From Flavobacterium phragmitis (GTDB lineage: Bacteria; Bacteroidota; Bacteroidia; Flavobacteriales; Flavobacteriaceae), in NCBI RefSeq assembly GCF_900112575.1, contig NZ_FOMH01000011.1, forward strand, positions 1-64,000: DNA of 64,000 nucleotides, given 5' to 3'. The notes under the pieces were generated by a model. The model searched no databases. It saw nothing but the letters and a program-made list of their open reading frames with translations, and was not told where the DNA came from. Below are positions 8,434 through 16,938 of this stretch, piece by piece (positions within the stretch are counted from its first letter, which is position 1; every line of letters begins with the position of its first letter). The position numbers and the translations under genes were made by a program.

Positions 8434-9486
8434 CTAAAACTGATCGATTGAAAGTCGGGTCATAATTGGATAATGATCTGAATTTTCAAAATCAGGAAAG
8501 CTTTTAAACTGTTTTACTTTCATTTTGCTGTCAGTAAAAATATAGTCAATTCGGGCAGGATAATATTTAAATTTATAAGTCGCGCCAAAGCCTTCTCCTG
8601 CCTCCTCAAAGGCATCTTTGAGTTTACCTTTTATACTTCTATAGATATAAGAAAACGCACTGTTATTCATATCTCCACAAATAATAATTGGATATTTGCA
8701 TTTTTTGATATGTTCTTTAAAGATTTCGGCCTGCTCCTGTTGTTGTTTAAAACTTTTACTGATTCGAGCATAAATACGTTGTGATTTCTTCTGATTGACA
8801 TTATCAATATCATCTGAAATTTCAGTTACATCGGGAGATATTTTAATGGACTGTAAATGCATATTATAAACACGGATAATATCTTTTCCCCGTTTAATAT
8901 CGGCATAAACAACATTATTATCTGACTTTGGAAAAACAATATTTCCCTCATCAATAATTGGAAACTTAGAAAAAATTGCCTGACCTGTTTTTATCTTCTT
9001 ACCATCAATAAAAATATAACGGTGCGGATATACTTTTAAATCCAAATGTGCCGAATTTGAGTATTCTTGAATACATAGGATATCAGGATCCTTTTCGTCT
9101 ATAAAAGCTTTTATATTCTCAGGAATATCGTCGCGGTCCAGCCACTTAAAAACATTAAAAAGACGAACATTATAACTCATAATAGAGAAATCTTTTTCGT
9201 CCTGAACATATTCTTTAGCCGAAAATTTATAGAACTTATTTATAAAGGTGATTCCGGTAAGCAAAACCAATCCAGACAAAATAAGACGTTTTTTGAACTG
9301 AATTGCCCAATAAACAAAGAACAATCCATTTGCAACAAAAAAAGCCGGCATAAACAACGTAAGCACCGATAAAAGTGGAAAACTCTTAGGTGCTAAAAAC
9401 GGCATGATATAAACGCTGAATGTAAGCACAGTCAGCACTATATTCAAAAAGAACATGATCTTATTAAACCAAGAAAGGTTTTTCAT
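8434..9486 (-). CDS. Endonuclease/exonuclease/phosphatase-fold membrane protein
   Basis: The 350-residue protein begins with about three transmembrane helices (residues 10-85). An EEP-superfamily catalytic domain follows: SIMSYNVRLFN, a metal-binding Glu in DILCIQEY, PIIICGDMNN and the terminal SDHYP. These residues match Mg-dependent phosphodiesterases or nucleases of the DNase I fold. The substrate is unknown; a phospholipid or nucleotide hydrolase on either face of the membrane is possible. It is the last gene of the mutL-rhomboid-rhomboid run, 17 bases after the second rhomboid gene. Confidence 0.88.
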   Translation of the reverse strand: MKNLSWFNKIMFFLNIVLTVLTFSVYIMPFLAPKSFPLLSVLTLFMPAFFVANGLFFVYWAIQFKKRLILSGLVLLTGITFINKFYKFSAKEYVQDEKDFSIMSYNVRLFNVFKWLDRDDIPENIKAFIDEKDPDILCIQEYSNSAHLDLKVYPHRYIFIDGKKIKTGQAIFSKFPIIDEGNIVFPKSDNNVVYADIKRGKDIIRVYNMHLQSIKISPDVTEISDDIDNVNQKKSQRIYARISKSFKQQQEQAEIFKEHIKKCKYPIIICGDMNNSAFSYIYRSIKGKLKDAFEEAGEGFGATYKFKYYPARIDYIFTDSKMKVKQFKSFPDFENSDHYPIMTRLSIDQF

Positions 9487-9503
9487 ATTTGTCTCCTACA
9501 AGT

Positions 9504-10367
9504 TTATTTTCCAGCTTTAAATAAAAACTCTTTTTCTTCTTTTGTCAGACAGTCATATCCTGACTGGCTGATTTTGTCTAATATCTCATCAATCTGTTGC
9601 TGCGTCTTGTCTTTCGTAACAATTCTTGATGTCGATTTTTGTGTAGGTTTTTGGTAATTTTTATGAACTTTTTTAAATGGAGTCGTTGGGGATTTCCTAA
9701 AAAGATTGACAAAAAAGTCTAATGTTCTAGAAACAATAGTACTCAAATCGGTACCATTTTGCAATAGTTTAATATAAATAAAGCCGAATAAAGCACCTGC
9801 CAGATGCGAAATATGTCCGCCCGTATTTCCTAGACGAAACTGCATTAAATCTAAGATCAGAATTACAGCGGTAATATGCCAAAGCTTTACATTTCCAAAG
9901 AGAAACAAACGAACATCCATAAGTGGGGAATACGTCGTTGCCGCAACCAAAATTGCCATAATAGCTGCCGATGCCCCAACAATAGAAGCAGCAGTTCCTA
10001 AAACATAAAAACTTAGGGCAAAAATAATTCCTGAAAAAATAGCACTCAAAAGATACAATCCTAAATATTGTTTTTGAGTAAAATAGGTCAAAAATAACTG
10101 GCTGGCAAAATTAAGCACCAGCATATTAAACAGCAGATGAAAAAATCCATCATGAAAAAAAGCATACGTTAAAAAAGTCCATGGTTTAAACATGAAAACC
10201 TGTGGATCTGATGACAAGGCAATCCAGCTCGGAAAATCAAACAAACCAATTGAATATTGATAAAAAAATATCAAAGAAACAATAAAGCATGCAATGTTCC
10301 AATACATAACACGCATAGCAATACCTCCCAATCTATATTGTAATTTTAAATCATCTAGAATATTCAT
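9504..10367 (-). CDS. Rhomboid family intramembrane serine protease
   Basis: A 287-residue polytopic protein with the rhomboid pattern: HDGFFHLLFNML in the second membrane region, the nucleophile motif GASAA, and the catalytic His in GGHISHLAGALFGF. Rhomboids cleave single-pass membrane proteins within the bilayer. A basic cytoplasmic tail of about 85 residues follows the membrane domain and ends in CLTKEEKEFLFKAGK. This tail recalls rhomboid proteins of Bacteroidota that carry a short C-terminal helix after a linker. It is a divergent paralog of the neighbouring 10411-11160 gene. Confidence 0.9.
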   Translation of the reverse strand: MNILDDLKLQYRLGGIAMRVMYWNIACFIVSLIFFYQYSIGLFDFPSWIALSSDPQVFMFKPWTFLTYAFFHDGFFHLLFNMLVLNFASQLFLTYFTQKQYLGLYLLSAIFSGIIFALSFYVLGTAASIVGASAAIMAILVAATTYSPLMDVRLFLFGNVKLWHITAVILILDLMQFRLGNTGGHISHLAGALFGFIYIKLLQNGTDLSTIVSRTLDFFVNLFRKSPTTPFKKVHKNYQKPTQKSTSRIVTKDKTQQQIDEILDKISQSGYDCLTKEEKEFLFKAGK

Positions 10368-10410
10368 AGAAGCTTCTTTTGTTTTTAGAATTCAATCTTA
10401 AAGTTATAAA

Positions 10411-11160
10411 TTAATTCCAACGATTGTTATTGAATTGATTTTTTTTCCAGTACCACATCATTAAAAAACCAGTAATTGCGCCTCCAACGTGAGCGAAATG
10501 CGCTATTCCTGTTCCTCCTCCTCCAAATAGAGAAGTTCCTTTAACCCCTAAAAACAAATCGATTAATAAAAGCCCAGGAACAAAGTATTTCGCTTTGATT
10601 GGAATTGGAATAAACATAAGCGCTAATTCCGCATTAGGAAACATAAAAGCAAAAGCAGTCAACAAACCATAAATAGCTCCAGAAGCTCCTACAACTGTTC
10701 CGATATAAGCACTTGTAAACCCATCAAATTGAGCAGCGCTTACTAAAGTCTGCCATCTCGTATCTATTTTTCCTTGACTTAAAATATTTAAAATATCAGC
10801 CTTATGATAACCATTAGCAGTCAAGATATTAATTGTATCTTCAAAAAAGTAATAGTTTACTGCTGTGTGAAGTAACGCAGAACCTAAGCCACATGAAATA
10901 TAAAAAAACAAAAACTTTTTACCTCCCCAAAAATGCTCTAAAGCAGATCCAAAAGAAACCAACGCAAACATATTAAATGCAATATGCATAATCCCGCCAT
11001 GCATAAACATATGCGTAATAGGCTGCCACACTTGAAAACTTGGATTTTCTGGAAAGAACATCGCAAGATACTCGTAAGATATTGGCACTAACTGAGAACC
11101 AATAAAAAATATAATATTAATAATTAGCAGTTGTTTAACCACTGGAGTCATATTCATCAT
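10411..11160 (-). CDS. Rhomboid family intramembrane serine protease
   Basis: A 249-residue rhomboid with about six transmembrane helices. It shows HGGIMHIAFNMFAL, the serine motif GASGAIYGLL and the catalytic His in AHFAHVGGAITGF. A hydrophilic insertion of about 45 residues (near 115-160) lies between the early helices and the Ser motif. Its ATG overlaps the mutL stop (ATGATGA), so it is translated from the same message as mutL. The following rhomboid gene is 43 bases away. Substrates are unknown. Confidence 0.92.
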   Translation of the reverse strand: MMNMTPVVKQLLIINIIFFIGSQLVPISYEYLAMFFPENPSFQVWQPITHMFMHGGIMHIAFNMFALVSFGSALEHFWGGKKFLFFYISCGLGSALLHTAVNYYFFEDTINILTANGYHKADILNILSQGKIDTRWQTLVSAAQFDGFTSAYIGTVVGASGAIYGLLTAFAFMFPNAELALMFIPIPIKAKYFVPGLLLIDLFLGVKGTSLFGGGGTGIAHFAHVGGAITGFLMMWYWKKNQFNNNRWN

Positions 11161-13106
11161 AAAGCAAACTTTTTATCTATATCTTCCACACGCATCGTAA
11201 TGAAAGTAGGTTTTTGAAAAGGTGAAATATTTGGATCTTTACAAGCAAACAAACCGTTTACTAAATTGTCTTGTTCTTTTTCGGTTAAATAAGATCCTGT
11301 TTTAACCGCTAAACTTTTGGCCATTGATTTGGCAATGGTATCATTTTGACTGTAACTATTGGCTGGAATTCCGTCCTGCAGATCACTCAATAATTGTTCA
11401 ATCACCAGAGACACTTCGCTTTCTGTAATATTTACTGGAATTCCTGAAACTACTAAATGCTCCGTTTTCGAATCATCAAAAACAAATCCAGTCGTTTCTA
11501 GAGATGGTTTTAATTCTTCAATCTGTTTCATTTCTGAAGCAGAATAAAACAAATCTAACGGAAAAAGCAATTGCTGGCTCGCTGCTTGATTTACAGTCAT
11601 ATTCAGCAAAAACTGCTCATACAAAATACGCTGATGTGCACGTTGTTGATCCACAATTATCATTCCTGATTTAATTGGCGAAACAATATATTTCTTATGA
11701 ATCTGATAGGTTTTCTGAGTTGCCTGTTCCACTTCATCATCATTAAACAAAGAAGACGTTACTTCTTCATTTTCGAATGTAAACGGCGAACTCTCTATAG
11801 TTTCTGGATTTTCTGTATCTAAACCAACATATAAACTTTCCCAACTTGCCGTTGGTTCTACTCGTTTAGAATAACCCGAATAAGAAGAACTTGAACCTGA
11901 ACCCGAACCAGAATAGGAAGAGGACGAAGAACTGGAACTATAACTTCCAGATCTTGAACCCGAACCTGCTTTAGTATAATGCTGATTGGTTTTATCATCT
12001 GTAAAAGGATTGAATGTTCCGTCAACTTGAATGGTTGGAATTCCTACTTCAACATCTTTATAATGATAAGGCGTATCCAAATTAGAATCTCTATCAAAAT
12101 CCAAAACAGGCGCAACATTAAATTGCCCTAAACTATGCTTGATCGAAGCTCTTAAAATGGCATACAAAGCTGATTCATCATCAAACTTAATTTCCGTTTT
12201 AGTCGGATGAATATTAATATCGATTGTATTTGGCGGTACTTGCAGATATAGGAAATAACTTGGCTGAGAACCATCTTTCAACAAACCTTCGTAAGCGGCC
12301 ATAACGGCATGATGCAGATAACCGCTTTTTATAAAACGATCGTTTACAAAAAAGAACTGCTCTCCCCTATTTTTCTTTGCAAATTCGGGCTTGCAGACAA
12401 ATCCCTGTATATTTATTATATCCGTATCTTCATTTACCGGCACCAGTTTTTCATTGGTTTTACCAGACATAATACCCACAATTCTCTGACGATAACCTGC
12501 AGCTGGAAGATTATACATCTCACTTCCGTTATGATAAAAGCTAAAATGAATATTTGGATGTGCCAAAGCTACACGCTGAAATTCATCCATGACATGACGA
12601 AATTCAACTGTATCTGATTTCAAGAAATTACGACGGGCCGGAATATTATAAAATAAATTTTTAACCGCAAATGAAGTCCCTTTAGGTAAAACCGCCACTT
12701 CCTGCGAAACAAATTTACTTCCTTCGATTACGATATGCGTTCCTAGTTCGTCTTGTTCTTGTTTGGTTTTCATTTCCATGTGCGCAATCGCCGCAATAGA
12801 AGCCAAAGCTTCTCCACGAAAACCTTTTGTTCCAAGTGAAAATAAATCTTCAGCCTGACGGATTTTTGAAGTAGCATGACGGGCAAAACACAAACGCGCA
12901 TCGGTAACGGTCATTCCAACACCATTATCGATAACCTGAACCAGCGATTTACCAGCGTCTTTTATAATCAATTTAATATCGGTTGCTTTTGCATCAACGG
13001 CATTTTCCAACAATTCTTTTACAACTGAAGCGGGTCTTTGAACCACCTCTCCAGCAGCAATTTGGTTAGCAACGTGATCAGGAAGCAATTGAATAATACT
13101 CGACAT
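11157..13106 (-). CDS. mutL: DNA mismatch repair protein MutL
   Basis: MutL links mismatch recognition by MutS to strand removal. The N-terminal GHKL ATPase is clear: IAAGEV, ELLENAVDA, DNGVGM and TKGFRGEAL, all in the first about 105 residues. A Ser/Gly-rich low-complexity linker (about 375-415) leads to a C-terminal dimerisation domain. The place of the endonuclease motif DQHAxxExxxxE reads DQQRAHQRILYE, so only some metal-site residues remain. The protein has 649 residues. It heads a four-gene operon with the rhomboids and the EEP protein. Confidence 0.96.
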   Translation of the reverse strand: MSSIIQLLPDHVANQIAAGEVVQRPASVVKELLENAVDAKATDIKLIIKDAGKSLVQVIDNGVGMTVTDARLCFARHATSKIRQAEDLFSLGTKGFRGEALASIAAIAHMEMKTKQEQDELGTHIVIEGSKFVSQEVAVLPKGTSFAVKNLFYNIPARRNFLKSDTVEFRHVMDEFQRVALAHPNIHFSFYHNGSEMYNLPAAGYRQRIVGIMSGKTNEKLVPVNEDTDIINIQGFVCKPEFAKKNRGEQFFFVNDRFIKSGYLHHAVMAAYEGLLKDGSQPSYFLYLQVPPNTIDINIHPTKTEIKFDDESALYAILRASIKHSLGQFNVAPVLDFDRDSNLDTPYHYKDVEVGIPTIQVDGTFNPFTDDKTNQHYTKAGSGSRSGSYSSSSSSSSYSGSGSGSSSSYSGYSKRVEPTASWESLYVGLDTENPETIESSPFTFENEEVTSSLFNDDEVEQATQKTYQIHKKYIVSPIKSGMIIVDQQRAHQRILYEQFLLNMTVNQAASQQLLFPLDLFYSASEMKQIEELKPSLETTGFVFDDSKTEHLVVSGIPVNITESEVSLVIEQLLSDLQDGIPANSYSQNDTIAKSMAKSLAVKTGSYLTEKEQDNLVNGLFACKDPNISPFQKPTFITMRVEDIDKKFAL

Positions 13107-13110
13107 TAAG

Positions 13111-13118
13111 CAAAAATA
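13111..13118 (-). promoter_or_regulatory. Possible -7 box for mutL
   Basis: On the minus strand TATTTTTG matches TAnnTTTG. It ends five bases before the mutL ATG, so transcription would start at or next to the start codon. No TTG lies at the -33 position, so support is partial. Confidence 0.35.
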
Positions 13119-13215
13119 GTTTTAGAGTTTAGATTAGTTTGTATAAACCAAGAAATACAAATTTAATGAATTTTGGTTGTCTTTTAGAAGAAGAGGCATC
13201 ATAAAAAAAACAAAA

Positions 13216-13248
13216 AAACCTATACCGTTATGACACAGTATAGGTTTA
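13216..13248 (-). terminator. Terminator after ribH
   Basis: On the minus strand AACCTATAC pairs with GTATAGGTT across a 13-base loop and is followed by TTTTTTT. It closes the TPR gene-ribH unit before mutL. Confidence 0.85.
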
Positions 13249-13271
13249 AATATTTTTAAAACAATTGTGTT

Positions 13272-13844
13272 TTATTCGTTTTCTATTTTTCTAGGAGAAT
13301 CTTCTATTTGAAGCGCACCCGAAGTCAGTAATGGCTGATTGTATGCATGAGCAATAGAAGCCTGTTGACGAATATAAGCCATTTTTATCGCTGCAATTGC
13401 CGCTTCAGTCCCTTTATTTCCGTGAACTCCACCGCTTCGATCGATAGATTGTTGCATGTTATTATCTGTTAAAACACAAAAAATAACCGGAATATCAGTC
13501 TGCACATTTAAATCTTTAATTCCTTGTGTAACGCCTTCGCAAACAAAATCAAAATGTTTTGTTTCTCCTTGGATAACGCATCCAATTACGATTACGGCAT
13601 CAACATTTTGAGTTTGAAGCATTTTTTTTGCTCCGTAAATTAACTCAAAACTCCCCGGAACATTCCAGCGGATAATCTGCTGCGCCGGAACATCACAATC
13701 AATTAAAGCATCAAAAGCACCATTATAAAGTCCTTCTGTTATAGTATCATTCCATTCAGAAACAACAATCCCAAATCGAAAGTCTTTCGCATTTGGGATT
13801 GTGTTTTTATCGTATTCTGATAGATTTTTATTTTCAGTAGCCAT
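13272..13844 (-). CDS. ribH: 6,7-dimethyl-8-ribityllumazine synthase
   Basis: RibH condenses 5-amino-6-ribitylamino-uracil with 3,4-dihydroxybutanone phosphate, the penultimate step of riboflavin synthesis. Visible motifs are FGIVVSEWN, the substrate loop VPGSFELIYGAKKM, IGCVIQGETKHFDFV with the catalytic His region, and GVHGNKGTEAA. It has 190 residues, about 30 more than usual. The extra C-terminal stretch, rich in Gln, Ala and charged residues (from about 165), may protrude from the capsid-like oligomer. It is 91 bases downstream of the TPR gene and probably co-transcribed with it. Confidence 0.95.
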   Translation of the reverse strand: MATENKNLSEYDKNTIPNAKDFRFGIVVSEWNDTITEGLYNGAFDALIDCDVPAQQIIRWNVPGSFELIYGAKKMLQTQNVDAVIVIGCVIQGETKHFDFVCEGVTQGIKDLNVQTDIPVIFCVLTDNNMQQSIDRSGGVHGNKGTEAAIAAIKMAYIRQQASIAHAYNQPLLTSGALQIEDSPRKIENE

Positions 13845-13856
13845 CTGTAATATTTT

Positions 13857-13935
13857 AGATTTTTGATTTAGTCCCGAAATGTCGGGAAGATTCTTAACTA
13901 CAAATCTACAATCTTAAATCTAAAGTCTAAAATTT
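13857..13935. repeat. Inverted ATCTAAAAT-type repeat with inner CCCGACA-type hairpin
   Basis: An ATTTTAGATTTTTGATTTA arm and a TAAATCTAAAGTCTAAAAT arm flank a small hairpin, TCCCGAAATGTCGGGA. It fills the gap between the TPR gene and ribH. Related AAATCTAAAATCTGAAATC words occur at 34562-34597. Confidence 0.55.
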
Positions 13936-14718
13936 TTATTGCGCTAATCCAATCAAAGCATCAACAAGAGCTGCTTCTGGAGTACTGTCGTAATTATCTT
14001 TGATATCATTGAAATATTTCAACGCATCTTCTTTCTGACCTAAAGCTAAAGCTGTTTTTCCAGCTTTTAATAAGAAACGAGGTGTAGTGAAATCATTTTT
14101 ATTAGACTCAGCCGCTTTAATATAATAAGACAAAGCTTCTTTTTGGTTGTTTTTTTGAGAATAAGCATCTCCAATTGCTCCTTTAGCCAAAGAACTTAAG
14201 ATAGCATCTTCTGATTTGAATTCACCTAAATATTTAATTGCCTCATCAAATTTACCAGTATTTAAGTAAGCCATACCAGCATAGTAGTTTGCTAAATTTC
14301 CAGCATCTGTTCCAGAATATTCGTCAGCGATTTTAATAAATCCAAATTTACCTTCTGAACCGTTTAATGATAATTTGAATAATGAGTCACTAGAAACACC
14401 GTTAACTGCTTTTTCAAAGTTTTGCTGCGCAACAAACATTTCGCTAGCCGCTTCATCTTGTTTAGGAGTTGCAATGAATTTTTGGTAAGCCAAATATCCA
14501 ATTGTAGCAACAGCAATACCAGCCACTAAACCAATAATGATTTTTTGATTTTTAGCCACCCAATCCTCAGTTTTTGAAGCCGTTTCATCTAATTTTGAGA
14601 AAACACCAGCCGTTGTGCTGTCTTTTTCGTCAATAACCACTTGTTGTTCTTCAGTAACCACTTCTTTTACTTCCTTTTCTTTTGGTGTCTTATATCCTCT
14701 TTTATTGTAAGTTGCCAT
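13936..14718 (-). CDS. TPR-containing membrane-anchored protein (YfgM-like architecture)
   Basis: A 260-residue protein. Residues 1-55 are charged and cytoplasmic. One transmembrane helix (IIIGLVAGIAVATIGYLAY, about 60-78) follows, then TPR-like helical repeats to the end (NLANYYAGMAYLNTGKFDEA, QKNNQKEALSYYIKAAES). This matches the YfgM/ancillary SecYEG architecture, so a role in protein handling at the membrane is possible but only inferred from layout. It is transcribed away from recF and lies upstream of ribH. Confidence 0.88.
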   Translation of the reverse strand: MATYNKRGYKTPKEKEVKEVVTEEQQVVIDEKDSTTAGVFSKLDETASKTEDWVAKNQKIIIGLVAGIAVATIGYLAYQKFIATPKQDEAASEMFVAQQNFEKAVNGVSSDSLFKLSLNGSEGKFGFIKIADEYSGTDAGNLANYYAGMAYLNTGKFDEAIKYLGEFKSEDAILSSLAKGAIGDAYSQKNNQKEALSYYIKAAESNKNDFTTPRFLLKAGKTALALGQKEDALKYFNDIKDNYDSTPEAALVDALIGLAQ

Positions 14719-14740
14719 TTAAAATTTATTTAGTGAACGG

Positions 14741-14748
14741 CAAAAATA
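14741..14748 (-). promoter_or_regulatory. Possible -7 box for the TPR gene-ribH unit
   Basis: TATTTTTG on the minus strand, 22 bases before the TPR gene ATG, matches TAnnTTTG. No clear TTG at -33. Confidence 0.4.
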
Positions 14749-14959
14749 AAATTTTTCTTGAAACTGAGGTAAAAAAATTCAATTTTATCACTATTTTAAA
14801 AGAAATATTTTCATAATCTATTTTCTCTTCCGCGAAAGCGATAAAATAAAAGAACCTTAAACTTCTCCAAATCCAATTATATCGATAATTTTCGGTAATT
14901 TGCACCCTCAAATTTTCACTGTCAAAAAACAGTAATTTTTACATCTGGAGTTCCTAAAA

Positions 14960-16039
14960 ATGCATCTTAACAAAATTTCATTATTCAATTATAAAAACTT
15001 TTCCGAAGCAAGTTTTGATTTCGACATCAAAATCAATTGTTTCGTAGGTAAAAATGGTATCGGAAAAACCAATGTTCTGGACGCTATTTACCATTTGGCT
15101 TACGGAAAAAGTTATTTTAATCCGCTGGCGGTTCAAAACATCAAACATGGAGAAGAGTTTTTTGTAATTGATGCTGAACTGGAGAAAAACGAAAGAACGG
15201 AACAAATTGTCTGCAGTCTAAAAAAAGGACAGAAAAAGGTTTTGAAACGAAACGGGAAAGCCTATGATAAATTCTCTGATCATATTGGCTTTATTCCGCT
15301 AGTAATTATTTCACCTGCTGATAGAGATTTAATTATTGAAGGAAGCGAAACACGCCGTAAATTTATGGACAGTGTGATTTCGCAGTTAGATTCGACTTAT
15401 CTGCACCAGCTTATTCAATATCAAAAAGTCATTGTACAGCGAAATGCTCTTTTGAAATATTTTGCGCTCAATCATACTTTCGACAATGATACCTTATCTA
15501 TATATAACGAGCAATTGAATGAATATGGTAAATCGATCTTTGAAAAACGAAAAGATTTCTTAGAACAATTTATACCTATATTTAATATACATCATCAAGC
15601 CATAACTGGATCTGAAGAATCGGTTCAATTGGTTTATGAAAGTCATTTGTTTGAAAAAGATTTGTTAACGCTTTTACAGGAAAACATTAATAAGGATCGC
15701 GCGCTTCATTATACCACTGTCGGAATTCATAAAGATGATTTGTCTTTTGAGATTGATTCGCATCCAATAAAAAAATTCGGATCGCAGGGCCAACAGAAAT
15801 CTTTTTTGATTGCTTTGAAATTGGCTCAATTCGAATTTCTTAAAAAACAAAGCGGTGTAAAACCTATTCTTTTGTTTGATGATATTTTTGACAAATTGGA
15901 CGAAACCCGTGTTGCCAAAATTGTAGAAATGGTAAACAGCGAAACTTTTGGCCAGCTTTTTATTTCTGACACACATCCAGAACGAACTGAAGCGATTGTA
16001 AAATCGACACATCAGAGTTATAAGATATTTAACTTATGA
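14960..16039 (+). CDS. recF: DNA replication and repair protein RecF
   Basis: RecF is an SMC-like ATPase that helps load RecA at single-strand gaps. Its Walker A is GKNGIGKTN (30-38). The ABC signature-like GSQGQQKSFLIALKLAQ lies near 275-291, and the Walker B ILLFDDIFDKLDE near 305. All catalytic elements are intact and the length of 359 residues is standard. The gene is divergent from the TPR gene. It is not next to dnaA or dnaN here, which is usual in this phylum. Confidence 0.96.
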   Translation: MHLNKISLFNYKNFSEASFDFDIKINCFVGKNGIGKTNVLDAIYHLAYGKSYFNPLAVQNIKHGEEFFVIDAELEKNERTEQIVCSLKKGQKKVLKRNGKAYDKFSDHIGFIPLVIISPADRDLIIEGSETRRKFMDSVISQLDSTYLHQLIQYQKVIVQRNALLKYFALNHTFDNDTLSIYNEQLNEYGKSIFEKRKDFLEQFIPIFNIHHQAITGSEESVQLVYESHLFEKDLLTLLQENINKDRALHYTTVGIHKDDLSFEIDSHPIKKFGSQGQQKSFLIALKLAQFEFLKKQSGVKPILLFDDIFDKLDETRVAKIVEMVNSETFGQLFISDTHPERTEAIVKSTHQSYKIFNL

Positions 16040-16043
16040 TTTT

Positions 16044-16165
16044 TTGCCACAAATTTCACTAATTTTCACTAATTAGAACTTTGGCAAAGTTTTAAACTTT
16101 GTCAAAGCTGATCGACAAGCAATAAAAAAATTAGTGTAAATTCGTGCAATTAGTGGCAACCTTAA
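16044..16165. repeat. Nested inverted repeats after recF
   Basis: The outer arms are GCCACAAATTTCACTAATT near 16046 and AATTAGTGTAAATTCGTGC.. ending in TAGTGGC near 16155. The inner palindrome ACTTTGGCAAAGTTTTAAAC with its mate TTTGTCAAAG sits at 16079-16107. One palindrome type has therefore landed inside another, in the gap between recF and the DUF2461 gene. Confidence 0.65.
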
Positions 16166-16193
16166 AAATAACTGCAATCAAAAAACACAGAAT

Positions 16194-16868
16194 ATGTTAG
16201 CGAAAGAATCATTGCAATTTTTAGACGATTTAAAAAAGAACAATAATCGAGAATGGTTTCAAGATAATAAAAAACGATACGAAGTTTTTAAGAAAGATTA
16301 TCATCAATTGGTAGGCGATTTTTTGAATGTTATGAAACCGCTTGATCCTTCATTGGAATTACTTGAAATTAAAGACTGTACTTTTAGAATCAATCGCGAT
16401 ATCCGTTTCTCTAAAGATAAATCTCCTTACAAAGCACATTTGGGTCTCTGGCTTTCGTCTGGAGCAAAAGGCGCAAATCGCTCCGGTTATTACGTTCACA
16501 TAGAAAAAGGCGCCAGTTTTATTGCCGGCGGATTTTACTCTCCCGACTCAGACGAATTAAAAAAAGTCCGTAAAGAAATTGCTTTTTTCTATGATGATTT
16601 ACAGGAAATCTTAAGCGATAAAAACTTTAAAAAAGAATTTGGAAGTCTAGATGTCAATGAAAACAATTCTCTAAAAAGTATGCCTCGAGGCTACGAAAAA
16701 GATCATCCGGCAATTGAATTTTTAAAACTAAAAAGTTTTACAGCTTCACAACCTTATGATATTTCTGAAGTAACGCAGAAAGATTTCGTTTCAAAAATGA
16801 GTAAAAGACTTATTGCTTTAAAACCTCTGAATGACTTTATAAATCGCGCTTTAGACACTGAAGAGTAA
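16194..16868 (+). CDS. DUF2461 domain protein
   Basis: The 224-residue protein matches the DUF2461 pattern throughout: LQFLDDLKKNNNREWFQDNK at the start, then RINRDIRFSKDKSPYKAHLG, GYYVHIEKGASFIAGGFYSP and MPRGYEKDHPAIEFLK. It has no signal peptide or membrane segment, so it is probably cytoplasmic. Members of this family have no proven function. The gene is flanked on both sides by intergenic inverted repeats, so it may be transcribed alone. Confidence 0.92.
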   Translation: MLAKESLQFLDDLKKNNNREWFQDNKKRYEVFKKDYHQLVGDFLNVMKPLDPSLELLEIKDCTFRINRDIRFSKDKSPYKAHLGLWLSSGAKGANRSGYYVHIEKGASFIAGGFYSPDSDELKKVRKEIAFFYDDLQEILSDKNFKKEFGSLDVNENNSLKSMPRGYEKDHPAIEFLKLKSFTASQPYDISEVTQKDFVSKMSKRLIALKPLNDFINRALDTEE

Positions 16869-16875
16869 AAAAGAT

Positions 16876-16923
16876 AGCCACGAATTCACGAATTATTTAA
16901 AATTAATTTGTGAATTCGTGGCT
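16876..16923. repeat. Inverted repeat GCCACGAATTCACGAATT
   Basis: Arms at 16876-16894 and 16905-16923 are reverse complements with one mismatch. It is the same phrase family as the repeat at 33094-33182. The 3' arm contains a GTG that could be mistaken for the start of the following gene. Confidence 0.75.
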
Positions 16924-16938
16924 AAAAAAACTTTTGTA

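Noticed and set aside
12309..12617. 102-codon plus-strand ORF
   Set aside because: It is antisense to conserved mutL coding sequence and has no family-like content.
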